Shown here: piece after piece, positions 41,078 through 49,061 of the stretch | Layout of the letters: every line of letters starts with the position of its first letter | Position numbering within the stretch: the first letter of the stretch is position 1 | NCBI GenBank assembly: GCA_001940925.1 | Contig: MSGZ01000021.1 | Coordinates: 91,090-155,089, forward strand | Length of the DNA stretch: 64,000 nt | Origin: Ruminococcus sp. Phil11 | Lineage (GTDB): Bacteria; Bacillota; Clostridia; Oscillospirales; Ruminococcaceae | Reading direction: 5' to 3' | The notes under the pieces: generated by a model | Database searches by the model: none | What the model was told of the DNA's origin: nothing | Seen by the model: only the letters and a program-made list of their open reading frames with translations | Translations under genes and position numbers: made by a program

Positions 41078-41260
41078 TTACTTTTCAGCAGGCTCCCACT
41101 TGCATCTCACGGGAGATACGATAGAGCCTTCCTTCTTCATAGCGGTCATGGTCTTGTCAACGGCCTTGCGGTCAAGACCTGTCAGCTCGGCGATCTTGCC
41201 TGCATTCAGCGGCTCGCCTGCTTTCTTCATTGCTTCAAGTATCTGCTGCTTTTCGTCCAT
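41078..41260 (-). CDS. small winged-helix protein
   Basis: 60 aa with one winged helix: [22 protein letters not shown], split after its first helix, then [21 protein letters not shown], with a wing ending SPVRCKWEP. Close in pattern to stand-alone MarR/ScpB-like HTH proteins of clostridia. Ribosome site AGGAGG. First gene after the promoter at 41323-41351, 59 bases before the MBL-rubredoxin gene; probably an adaptor or autoregulator of the unit. Confidence 0.82.
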   Translation of the reverse strand: MDEKQQILEAMKKAGEPLNAGKIAELTGLDRKAVDKTMTAMKKEGSIVSPVRCKWEPAEK

Positions 41261-41322
41261 GATAGTTACCTCCTGTGTTTCATTTGCCGCATACCGTCAT
41301 TTCGTATGCGATCCATGATTCT

Positions 41323-41351
41323 ATTATATTCTCAAAGCACAGAAGATACAA
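41323..41351 (-). promoter_or_regulatory. promoter of the wHTH-MBL-CDF unit
   Basis: Minus strand TTGTAT, 17-base spacer, TATAAT. Confidence 0.75.
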
Positions 41352-41362
41352 GCTATAATCAT

Positions 41363-41393
41363 GCCCGAATATCTCATAATGAGACATTCGGGC
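41363..41393. promoter_or_regulatory. 31-bp palindrome, candidate TetR operator
   Basis: GCCCGAAT, then TCTCATAATGAGA, then ATTCGGGC: symmetric except one position. It lies directly upstream of the -35 box and just after the tetR stop, with no T tract, so an operator is more likely than a terminator. Confidence 0.55.
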
Positions 41394-41402
41394 GAAATTC
41401 TC

Positions 41403-41957
41403 TCATTTTATGTTCAGATACTCTTTCAATGGCTTTGGTACAGCCTTTTCAAACAGCTCCGCAAGATGATCTGCGGTATTGTCAGATTCTCCGAGCAGCC
41501 ATTGGCAGGTGAGCTGTACTGTGCCATGTACATATAGCCTTACATAGACTTCAAGATCATTAGAAAGCTCTTTCATTGATGAGCTTTTCAAAACGCAGGC
41601 GGTGATATGCCCTATATTTGCGTCAGCGAAGTACCGCACAAATGAATCCATACCGCTTGTATGCAGAAGGAGATTTTTCATGTACTTCCTGTTTTCATCA
41701 AAAAAGCGCATACAGTCGGTCAGGATATCTATCCACTCGTATCCTTCCGTGCCGAAATTCACTATGATCTCCGAGGTGCGCTGAACATAGTCATAGGCGA
41801 TCAGATCATACTTGTCCTTGAAGTGACGATAGAATGTCGCAGGAGAATAATCACAGTTATACACGATATCCTTAATGGTGATCTTGTCTATCGGAACTGT
41901 CTCGGCAAGCTCACGGAATGACTCAGCAAGGATTTCCTTGGCAGTTTTGCGTTTCAT
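41403..41957 (-). CDS. TetR-family transcriptional regulator
   Basis: 184 aa. N-terminal HTH: KEILAESFRELAETVPIDKITIKDIVYNCDYSPATFYRHFKDKY, broken at the turn, the DhaS/AcrR-type pattern; the C-terminal half is an all-helical ligand domain with no obvious metal ligands. ATG 41957 has GAGGTG upstream. It lies just before the metal/redox unit and the palindrome at 41363, which it probably recognises. Confidence 0.9.
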   Translation of the reverse strand: MKRKTAKEILAESFRELAETVPIDKITIKDIVYNCDYSPATFYRHFKDKYDLIAYDYVQRTSEIIVNFGTEGYEWIDILTDCMRFFDENRKYMKNLLLHTSGMDSFVRYFADANIGHITACVLKSSSMKELSNDLEVYVRLYVHGTVQLTCQWLLGESDNTADHLAELFEKAVPKPLKEYLNIK

Positions 41958-42021
41958 GATAACACCTCGGTCATTTGTTTTTACCATTATACCATATCTC
42001 AGGTAAAAGGTCAATCAGCAG

Positions 42022-42052
42022 AAAAAGAAAAAGCTCTCATCGCAGAGAGCTT
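42022..42052 (-). terminator. minus-strand terminator upstream of tetR
   Basis: AAGCTCTC/GAGAGCTT stem followed on the minus strand by TTTTTCTTTTT. No gene on the minus strand precedes it within the gap 42053-42408, which is otherwise empty apart from a TATACTATAAT promoter-like sequence near 42361; it may be a remnant of a lost gene. Confidence 0.6.
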
Positions 42053-42408
42053 CTCTATCAAACATTTTGGATCCATTGGGTTCAATGTTTCTTTTTATTG
42101 GCCGATTCTGTACGTTTTATTATACCACTTACAGATGAAGCCAAACGGAGACCGGCAAAATCATCAATCCGTCCCGCAGACCGTGTTATTCCGGTTTGCA
42201 GGGCGGATTGTTCAGTTTTGCGCTTTTTTGCTTATGATTCCGGGTGATCCCGGTAACCGCTTGCATTGCTCATTCGTTTTTGTCCTTTGCTAATTATTAG
42301 ATTTCTATTAAATTTCTTCAAAAGCGGAAGAAAGTATTGTGCTTTTTACTATTTGTGCTATACTATAATCGGCAGCCTATGCTGCAAAAGATTTTGTGAG
42401 GTGAAAAA

Positions 42409-42827
42409 ATGAAGCAATCATGAACCCGAACTGCGAGATCGTATCCAAGCCGATCATTTACACGGTGGATACCAAAGAAAAGCCGTTTGAAGGCACGATC
42501 CGCGGTTACAGCGGTTCGACGGCAGAAGCCTATGCAAAGAAATACGGCTACAAGTTTGAGACGATCGGGACGCCTGCGGAAACTGTGCTCGGTGACATTA
42601 CCGGAGACAGCGCGGTTGGCATTGAAGATGTCCAGATCGCACTCAAGAGCTACACCGCAATGGTCGCAGGACTGCCGGAGACCCTGACCGCTGCGCAGAA
42701 GAAGGCCGGCGACATCACCGGTGACGGCACGGTCTCGGCCGACGATGTCCAGCTCATGCTGAAATACTACACCGAAAATACGGCTGCAGGCAAAAAGCTG
42801 ACATGGGCTGATCTTCAAAAAAGCTGA
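42409..42827 (+). pseudogene. deleted LRR-dockerin gene (remnant)
   Basis: A good ribosome site (GAGGTG) and ATG at 42409 give only MKQS and a stop. Overlapping it, a frame from 42420 encodes 135 aa: the last unit of a BspA-like leucine-rich-repeat protein (NPNCEIVSKPIIY, TIRGYSGSTAEAYAKKYGY) followed by a complete dockerin (GDITGDSAVGIEDVQIALKSY and GDITGDGTVSADDVQLMLKYY, the two loops). The signal peptide and most repeats are missing, so a deletion joined the start of the gene to its end out of frame. A palindromic terminator follows. Confidence 0.75.
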
Positions 42828-42839
42828 TATGCATAATGA

Positions 42840-42867
42840 AGCACCGGGATCCGCGGATCCCGGTGCT
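42840..42867. terminator. palindromic terminator
   Basis: AGCACCGGGATCC GC GGATCCCGGTGCT: a 13-bp stem with nearly no loop, 12 bases after the dockerin stop. Confidence 0.65.
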
Positions 42868-42922
42868 ACTTCTTATATGGTATCGGTGTGCCCGTGCTTC
42901 GCTCCGTGCGGGATAACATAAA

Positions 42923-42964
42923 AACGGTATCTTTCCGGCTTTGAATTGTCCGGGAAGATACCGT
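42923..42964. terminator. terminator of the export cassette
   Basis: AACGGTATCTTTCCGG with CCGGGAAGATACCGT, 11-base loop; TTTTTAT follows on the minus strand. Ends the 43003-47629 operon. Confidence 0.8.
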
Positions 42965-43002
42965 CTTTGCTTTGATACGGACGCTGCCCGGTCCCGATGC
43001 GA

Positions 43003-43488
43003 TCAGGGCAACAGAAGCCAGAGCAGACAATACAGCAGAAATCCGCAGCCGAATATCAGCAGATTCATCAGCAGGGAGTTCGTCAGCTGTTTCCCGAAAT
43101 GCTCCGTGCGCACGCCCTTATACAGAAGCACGCCGGTCTTGAACAGTTCATAATACAGAATGCTGAGCAGAAAAGCCGCGGGTTGAAACCGGAACAGGGC
43201 CCCGATCAGGAGCATTCCTGCAAACAGTCCGCATTCCTGTACGAACTGCAAAACGGGGATCTTTGCATCGCAGTTCCGGCAGCGGCCTCTGTTCATCAAA
43301 TGGGAGATGACCGGCAGCTGATTGGAGAGCGGGATCATGCAGCCGCAGTTTTCGCAGTAGCAGTCATGCGTCAGGACGGGACGTTTCTGCCCTGCTGTCA
43401 GCCGGACGATATCCGTTGTGGAAAGCCCGGCAGCCAGATAGGAAAATGCGGTAAAATACACAATGCGAATGATCGTTCCGACAGTCAT
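43003..43488 (-). CDS. membrane protein resembling the Cys4 N-domain of prepilin peptidase
   Basis: 161 aa. The central region CYCENCGCMIPLSNQLPVIS and LMNRGRCRNCDAKIPVLQFVQE matches the cytosolic CxxC...CRxC zinc loop of PilD/TadV-type prepilin peptidases, between hydrophobic helices (two before, two or three after). The catalytic aspartates (GxGD) of the peptidase domain are absent and the protein is half the usual length, so it is not a normal prepilin peptidase. ATG 43488 (AAAGGA upstream) overlaps the M50 stop by 4 bases. Last gene of the cassette; a chaperone or maturation role for the 47723 product is inference. Confidence 0.75.
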   Translation of the reverse strand: MTVGTIIRIVYFTAFSYLAAGLSTTDIVRLTAGQKRPVLTHDCYCENCGCMIPLSNQLPVISHLMNRGRCRNCDAKIPVLQFVQECGLFAGMLLIGALFRFQPAAFLLSILYYELFKTGVLLYKGVRTEHFGKQLTNSLLMNLLIFGCGFLLYCLLWLLLP

Positions 43489-43925
43489 AAGCTTTTGTTC
43501 CTTTCTTTGCTGCATAATTGCCGGAAGTGATACAGATCACTCTGCGCCCCCCCGAACGGCAGCAGCGAGACGGCAATGATAATGATGTTGATAAACAGCA
43601 GGATGTAATTGTTCAGAAAGACTGCCGCAGCCGTCAGAATGAGATTGAACAGGATGCCTGAAAAATAAAAGAGAAACAGGTGATGAACCGGGTATGCTTT
43701 CTGCCCGGATTCCTCATATTCCACAAAGCCGGTAAACGCAAGCGGCGACAGGAAAAAATGCTTTGTGCGGATGCCGCAGACATTCTCGAATCCAATGCAC
43801 AGGAATACTTTGGAAAAGCGCAGAAGCTTTGCAGCCGCATAGTGGAAAAGCTCATGTCCGGAAACAGACAGCACGGTCATCAGATAGAACATGATAAGGT
43901 ATCTCAGTACGATTTTCAGCAGCAT
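43485..43925 (-). CDS. small M50-type intramembrane metalloprotease homologue
   Basis: 146 aa, four or five hydrophobic helices. The zinc site GHELFHYAAAK (HExxH) is in the first helix region and LLPFGGAQSDLYHF near the end supplies a possible third ligand (Asp), the site-2 protease pattern. Very short compared with RseP/SpoIVFB; similar in size to YydH-like proteases next to ABC genes in peptide-export loci. RBS AAGGAGA. It lies 30 bases after the ATPase-permease gene. It may cut the small protein at its N-terminal helix. Confidence 0.75.
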   Translation of the reverse strand: MLLKIVLRYLIMFYLMTVLSVSGHELFHYAAAKLLRFSKVFLCIGFENVCGIRTKHFFLSPLAFTGFVEYEESGQKAYPVHHLFLFYFSGILFNLILTAAAVFLNNYILLFINIIIIAVSLLPFGGAQSDLYHFRQLCSKERNKSL

Positions 43926-43955
43926 AACAGTCTCCTTCCGGTTCCGGCCTGCAGC

Positions 43956-45902
43956 TTATGCTGCGGCGGACTGTTTCTGCGCATTCAGCCTTGTGCGCAG
44001 CACACGGATACATATATACAGTGTGCTCGGCAGCACAAGCAGCAGCATACAGAGCAGATCAGGCAGCAGGATATAGCGCAGCATTCCGAAGCTGCGGTCC
44101 AGCAGCAGCGCGGCTGCAAGATTCAATACGATGACCGCGCCGCAGAGCAGCAGATTCAGGACGCAGTACGATCTGCCGATCCGGCGGTTATCTGCATAAT
44201 ACCGGTTGTATTCGTTCAGACGGTTCACGTTCAGAATGATCTGGCGGCGCTGGATCATAAAGAAGCAGATGCCGAGCATCAGAGATGCCAGCAGCACGAT
44301 CGGCCAGATCGAACGGACAAACGCGGAGTTTGTCTCCCTTGCCCACATCTCCGCAAAGGCAGACGAATAATAATTGTTTGCGGGGAATGACTGCATCAGA
44401 CGGTTCAGCACACTTTTTTCCGCGCCGCTTTTTGTAATGACCGTCAATGCTTCCGCATTTTTGTTAATGATCTCATTCTCCTCGATGTAGGCATTGTAAT
44501 ATGCTTCAAACTGCGGGAAGGTCGCCGGATCATAGCGGTAAATGCCGCAGTTTTCCAGCGTATCAGAATACGAAAGAATGCAGACATCAGCATACTGAAT
44601 GCCGACGATCTCATACTGCTTTCCTTCATATGTCAGCGTTTTGCCGATCGCATTTTCTGCATCGGATTCGGAAAAGCCGAAATATTTTTGCAGCAGCCGC
44701 ACGGAAACAGAGGCCTCGTCCGCACCGTCCTTCGGCAGTCTGCCCTTGGTCAGATAGCTGAAATCCGTCATGCCGACCAGATTCAGATAACGCTGCTCCT
44801 GACTGATGACCTCGGGCATCGCGAAGCAGTACAGCGGCATTTCAAATGCGCCCTTTTCGCCCCTGACCCCTTTGTCGATCATGCTCTGCCGGTTCAGATC
44901 CGAGGAGAACGCCATGTATTTCGGCGTATCCTGAATGAAGATCTCTTTGCAGCCGTCGATCTCCGCAATATCGGGAATATCATTCATATTGATCATATTG
45001 TGGCTGACGGTATCGCTGATCTCCAGCCCCTCGCCAGCGCAGTAGCTCTGATTCAGCGTATCAAATGCACGGTCTACCGAATAAACGGCGATCAGATCCG
45101 GCGAAGGGATCGTTTCGGTATTGTAATGCAGATAGAAGAAATACTGCAAAAACAGTGTAAGGCCGAGTGCGGCGATCATGACCAGAAGCCAGACAATATA
45201 ATTGACCGGCTGATTGATGCGCCGCCATGCGATCTTCCGGAACGGCGGCTTTTTGCCCTGCGCCGTCCGGCGGAGCTTCCCGTCCGCGGGCGGCTGTCCG
45301 GTTTCACGGGTGATCGTTTTGCCGTCCAGGGTATAACGGACGGCATTCAGATGCATGATGCGTTCATCATGTGAAACGATCACGATGACCGTATCCGCAG
45401 CGCGCGCACGCAGCATCCGGATCATACATTCCACAGACGAATCATCAAGATAATTGGTCGGTTCGTCAAGGAACAAATACGGCGTTTCCTTGATCAGCGC
45501 GGAGACAAATGCAGCCTTCAGCCGTTCGCCGCCGCTTAATGTCTGTACGTTTTCGCTGTAATTGTTCCCGTCGAATTTCAGTTCGTCCAGCAGCTTTTTG
45601 GCCTGCTCCAGATCCGCACCCGGATTGTCCTTCAGAATGTAGTCCTCAACGGACATGTCGCAGTCCTCGACATTCTGCTGCACATAAGAGAACAGCCTGT
45701 AACGCGCGGAATGATAACACCGCGTCATTTCCCCGTCGGGGAAAACAGCGTCCATATCCTCAAACACGATGTTTTCGAGAAGCGTGGTCTTTCCGGCACC
45801 GTTCGGCCCGAGGATCAAATAGAATCCGGGCGCGTTCAGGTCGATTTCCGCATTTTTATAGTCGATGAATCGGTTGCTGAGATTGATATTGTGAATAATC
45901 AT
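43956..45902 (-). CDS. MacB-like ATPase-permease fusion, second subunit
   Basis: 648 aa. N-terminal ABC ATPase (about 1-205): Walker A GPNGAGKTT, signature LSGGERLKA, Walker B YLFLDEPTNYLDD, H-loop VSHDERI. Then helix 1 (about 230-255), a 280-residue extracytoplasmic domain with FtsX/MacB-like content (VSVRLLQKYFGFSESDAENAIG, split in a loop) and three further helices, ending basic. Order and topology match MacB, not exporter-type ABCs. The chosen ATG (45902) overlaps the stop of the partner gene by 4 bases; GGAG is 6 bases before it. Probably forms a heterodimer with the 45899-47629 product. Confidence 0.85.
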   Translation of the reverse strand: MIIHNINLSNRFIDYKNAEIDLNAPGFYLILGPNGAGKTTLLENIVFEDMDAVFPDGEMTRCYHSARYRLFSYVQQNVEDCDMSVEDYILKDNPGADLEQAKKLLDELKFDGNNYSENVQTLSGGERLKAAFVSALIKETPYLFLDEPTNYLDDSSVECMIRMLRARAADTVIVIVSHDERIMHLNAVRYTLDGKTITRETGQPPADGKLRRTAQGKKPPFRKIAWRRINQPVNYIVWLLVMIAALGLTLFLQYFFYLHYNTETIPSPDLIAVYSVDRAFDTLNQSYCAGEGLEISDTVSHNMINMNDIPDIAEIDGCKEIFIQDTPKYMAFSSDLNRQSMIDKGVRGEKGAFEMPLYCFAMPEVISQEQRYLNLVGMTDFSYLTKGRLPKDGADEASVSVRLLQKYFGFSESDAENAIGKTLTYEGKQYEIVGIQYADVCILSYSDTLENCGIYRYDPATFPQFEAYYNAYIEENEIINKNAEALTVITKSGAEKSVLNRLMQSFPANNYYSSAFAEMWARETNSAFVRSIWPIVLLASLMLGICFFMIQRRQIILNVNRLNEYNRYYADNRRIGRSYCVLNLLLCGAVIVLNLAAALLLDRSFGMLRYILLPDLLCMLLLVLPSTLYICIRVLRTRLNAQKQSAAA

Positions 45903-47629
45903 CGGAATCTCCAATCAGTGTATCGCAGCGTTTTCTTGCGGCAGATCGTTTTGACGACGGCTCCGGTCAGCAGAACGATCAGGATATAGTATAAGTAATA
46001 GCCCCAGTACAGAAAACTGATCCGGAGCCCCTGCACAGTGTAATACCCCGCTGCACCCAGACAGACCGCAGCCATGCACAGTACAGATACCGTGCGGATG
46101 AGCCTGTCTTTGGACGCACGGAAAATGCTTTTCGAGATCGCGGCAGGTTCATACGCCATGTTGCGGAACACGCGGATATTGATCCGGCCGAGATACATAT
46201 AGATCTCGGAAAAGATCATTTCCATGAGCAGCACCAGCAGCGAGCAGATCAGCATGGAAAGCAGCGTCCCTTTCTGCGCCTGGAACAGTTCCGCATCATT
46301 CAGCATCGTGATCGTATCATTGCTGCGGATATAGAAATTTCCGTCCAGCATCGGACGAAGCTCATCGCTTTGCAGAAAATCGGAGAGCGTGTAGCCCTCA
46401 TGCAGCACAACCGTGCAGAACACCGGCTCATACGGCTTTCCGTTGCTTGCGGAATTGGTCTGATAGTACTCCGATGCCGCATCAAGCTCATTTTTCCGGA
46501 CAGCCAGTGCGGGATCCTCACTGTTGTGGATCGAAAAAGAAAAATCAAATAATCCGTTTGTATTCAGTGCTGTTTCGCCGGTCAGCTCAAAATATTTTTC
46601 TGCTGTAAAAAAGCTCCTGTGCGAAAATACATCATAATATTCAAGGTTATATACGGTATACATTTCACTGTCCGGCAGATCCAGCGTGAAATTTACATTT
46701 CTGGAATCGCTTTTATCCGCTTTGAGTGCTTCGGTAAATTCAGCGATTTTGGTCTCGCCGTTCAGAAACGGCACATACGCGATCGGAAGCGAAGCCTTTT
46801 TGATCTCCGCACCGTATTCGGAAACGGGAATAAAAATGTCGATCTGATCCCCGCGCATCGGCGGCAGAGAATGATTGGCGGATCTGACGATCGAATGCCC
46901 CGAATAAACAGTGACGATCGCAAAGAGGATGCACAGAAACACGCTGATCAGTTTGACGGAAAACTGCTTTGCAAGAAGTGCACGGCAATCTCCGCGGTCA
47001 GAACGGCTCTGCTGCGTTTCTTCAAAATCATAATGCGTGCCGGGATCCGATACGATCGGCACATCTTCACTGGAAAGCTTTTCGTCTGCAATACGGAAGA
47101 TGCCGTCCGCCATTCCGGAGATCCGGTCATCATGGGAAATTGCCAGGATCAGCGCATTCTTTGCGCGTTCGGCGAGCATTTCCAGAAACGATGAAACGAC
47201 GCGGATATCAAGATCATTCGTCGGCTCATCAATGAAAAAGATCTGTACGTTCTCTGCCTGCAGGCCGCGCAGAATGCATGTCATCCGTTTTTCGCCGCCG
47301 CTCATTTCCCGGACCGTATGCGCCGTCAGATAGCGGAATCCCTGTTCTTCCAGTTTGTTTTCGGCAGCCTGCTGCTGCTTTTCCTCACAGGAAAACGCAA
47401 TGTTTTCGATCACGGAGCTCCCGGGCAGCAGGCGGTTATTGGACTGGTCGATAAAGACACAGCGCGTTCCGGCTGCGGTCTGCTGCTGAAACAGCGCATT
47501 CAGCAGCAGCGATTTTCCGGTGCCGTTCCTGCCCTGAATGACATAGAGTCCCTTGTCCGGCAAAGAAAAATGTCCGCCCGGAAGCAGCATTTTTCTTTTC
47601 ACATAAATGCTGTTGAAACAAAAATCCAT
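45899..47629 (-). CDS. MacB-like ATPase-permease fusion, first subunit
   Basis: 576 aa. ATPase domain (1-200): Walker A GRNGTGKS, signature MSGGEKRMT, Walker B FFIDEPTNDLD, H-loop ISHDDRIS. Helix 1 near 230-250 (ISVFLCILFAIVTVYSG), an extracytoplasmic domain to about 440, then three helices. The two fusions are clearly different in sequence (not tandem duplicates of recent origin), implying an asymmetric transporter. RBS AGGAGAG. Transcription reaches it by reading through the stem-loop at 47671-47708. Confidence 0.85.
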   Translation of the reverse strand: MDFCFNSIYVKRKMLLPGGHFSLPDKGLYVIQGRNGTGKSLLLNALFQQQTAAGTRCVFIDQSNNRLLPGSSVIENIAFSCEEKQQQAAENKLEEQGFRYLTAHTVREMSGGEKRMTCILRGLQAENVQIFFIDEPTNDLDIRVVSSFLEMLAERAKNALILAISHDDRISGMADGIFRIADEKLSSEDVPIVSDPGTHYDFEETQQSRSDRGDCRALLAKQFSVKLISVFLCILFAIVTVYSGHSIVRSANHSLPPMRGDQIDIFIPVSEYGAEIKKASLPIAYVPFLNGETKIAEFTEALKADKSDSRNVNFTLDLPDSEMYTVYNLEYYDVFSHRSFFTAEKYFELTGETALNTNGLFDFSFSIHNSEDPALAVRKNELDAASEYYQTNSASNGKPYEPVFCTVVLHEGYTLSDFLQSDELRPMLDGNFYIRSNDTITMLNDAELFQAQKGTLLSMLICSLLVLLMEMIFSEIYMYLGRINIRVFRNMAYEPAAISKSIFRASKDRLIRTVSVLCMAAVCLGAAGYYTVQGLRISFLYWGYYLYYILIVLLTGAVVKTICRKKTLRYTDWRFR

Positions 47630-47670
47630 TTTTCTCTCCTATGCCGTCACTTGCATTCTAACTAAGACAA

Positions 47671-47708
47671 TACGAGTGAAGGGGTATTGTGTACCCCTTT
47701 CACTCGTA
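47671..47708 (-). terminator. stem-loop between the small protein gene and the transporter genes
   Basis: TACGAGTGAAGGGGTA with its complement (one bulged base), 5-base loop. Followed on the minus strand by TATTG, not a strong T run, so partial termination or an RNA-stabilising 3' end is likely. This would give more of the small protein mRNA than of the transporter mRNA. Confidence 0.75.
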
Positions 47709-47722
47709 AAACCGCTTGTTAA

Positions 47723-48160
47723 TCAGCGAACCTCTGCATAGAAGGAAGCGTGGGTCGTGCTGCTGCTGAGATGGTTGGTCTGCTGAACCTTGAAATATCT
47801 CTTGCTCCAGCCGCTTGCGTAGCAGGCATAGTTGTAGCCGACCATTTCCTGATAGTCCAGATAACCGTTGAAGGCGCAGGTGTAGGAACCGTTCTTGCTG
47901 TCCTTCCAGGAGACCTTGAAGCTGGTGTCGTTCTTGTTGACGCAGCTCTCCAGTGCATAGTACAGATCACCCTTGTCAGCATTGACCGTGATCTCCTTGC
48001 TGGAATTGTTGTTGTTGAACGCGCAGTCCACTTCAACGGCACTCTGGTTATAGGAAACGCGGATGGATACCGCGACACCGATCGCGCCGACAACAACAGT
48101 TGCGACAAGTCCGATAACGAGGGCCGCAACAGGTCCGAGATGTGCTCTTCTTTTTTGCAT
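47723..48160 (-). CDS. small exported/membrane-anchored Cys-containing protein, probable substrate of the cassette
   Basis: 145 aa. N-terminus MQKRRAHLGP, then a hydrophobic helix (VAALVIGLVATVVVGAIGVA) to about residue 34, then a soluble beta-type domain with four Cys (46, 73, 95, 113), a repeated CAFN motif (DCAFNNN and TCAFNG) and many aromatics; it ends SSSTTHASFYAEVR. I recognise no family. The basic leader plus long helix looks like a pilin or signal-anchor, but the Glu5 of type IV pilins is absent. Position, the strong stem-loop after it and a consensus promoter suggest it is the abundant product handled by the downstream transporter and protease. Confidence 0.8.
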   Translation of the reverse strand: MQKRRAHLGPVAALVIGLVATVVVGAIGVAVSIRVSYNQSAVEVDCAFNNNNSSKEITVNADKGDLYYALESCVNKNDTSFKVSWKDSKNGSYTCAFNGYLDYQEMVGYNYACYASGWSKRYFKVQQTNHLSSSTTHASFYAEVR

Positions 48161-48360
48161 GATTTTTTTCTCCTTCGATTAGTAAGATTTATGAGTAAGT
48201 TTAGTAAAGAGTAGAGTTGTTACGTAAAAACCTGAGCCTCCTTCTGAAACATAAAATCAATGCCCTTTCACTAAACAGCCCACCGTTATCAGTCACATCC
48301 GAATGTGAGGATATGTCTGTCGTGTGTCTGTCATTATCCGGTAAAGGGTAAGTCCTGATT
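48161..48360 (-). other. long 5' untranslated region of the small exported protein
   Basis: About 195 bases between the predicted start and ATG 48160. It contains a TCACAT/ATGTGA hairpin near 48275-48290 and a possible 10-codon ORF (MFQKEAQVFT), but no riboswitch class I recognise. Just before the gene lies a direct-repeat-like ACTAAACTTACT/AATCTTACTAATC stretch. Confidence 0.5.
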
Positions 48361-48389
48361 ATTATAGCAAATATAGATTCCGATGTCAA
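48361..48389 (-). promoter_or_regulatory. promoter of the export cassette
   Basis: Perfect consensus on the minus strand: TTGACA, 17-base spacer, TATAAT. Between 48390 and 48998 the sequence is AT-rich and I see no gene in it. Confidence 0.9.
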
Positions 48390-48998
48390 GAATCTGACAG
48401 CAATTCGCAAAGTATCCCGCAAATCTTTGTGTAAATGCACGACACAGAACTTTTGACACAGCATGATTTTGTATATAGTATCCGATCTCGTTCGTTTTCT
48501 GCACTTTTGTAAAAGAAAAATGCTGAAAAACGCAGTTTTTACGATAAAATATATTACGATTTGTGCGCGCGTTTCGGTGTGCGCGGCCGTTTCCGGAACA
48601 AGTATATATGCTAATTTATTTCGATCGGAGTATAGAATATATCAAATCCGATTTTGCTGTAAATGCAAAGACATCCGCACGGATCGTTATGCCGGAGCTC
48701 CCTTGTTTCTTCCGCTGAAAGCACTGCATCATCTCTGTTTTATAGAGCCGAATGACAGGCAGGGCATCGTGTGAAATGAATCGCTGCCGCGTATCTTCCG
48801 GCAGAAGTGTCCGGCATTGGCGATCACTGATAATTCCGGCACAAAACATAATCAAATCAAAAAGAAAAAACGGAAGCGTTGACGTTCAATGATTGATCGG
48901 AAAGCAAAAGACCTGCCCCCGCTCCTGCAGATCAGAAACTGCACGGGCGGGTCCGTATCAGACAGCATTCCGGTTTTCCGGTTGCTTTTTTTCTGCGC

Positions 48999-49027
48999 TT
49001 GCAATTTGCGCCGCGGCGTGCTATAAT
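48999..49027 (+). promoter_or_regulatory. promoter of the lipoprotein gene
   Basis: TTGCAA, 17-base spacer, TATAAT, 35 bases before the GTG start. Confidence 0.7.
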
Positions 49028-49061
49028 AGTCATAACAGCAATAAAAAACGGAGGTTTTCCA

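Noticed and set aside
47723-48160. Small protein as a type IV pilin or a lactococcin-972 bacteriocin
   Set aside because: It lacks Glu5 after the Gly-Pro junction and a recognisable pilin core; the resemblance of the C-terminus to lactococcin 972 is only a few residues. Not strong enough to name.
48161-48360. Riboswitch (cyclic-di-GMP or other) in the long leader
   Set aside because: No conserved riboswitch core could be matched by eye.
48463-48774. 103-residue plus-strand frame
   Set aside because: AT-rich, no ribosome site, no domain pattern.
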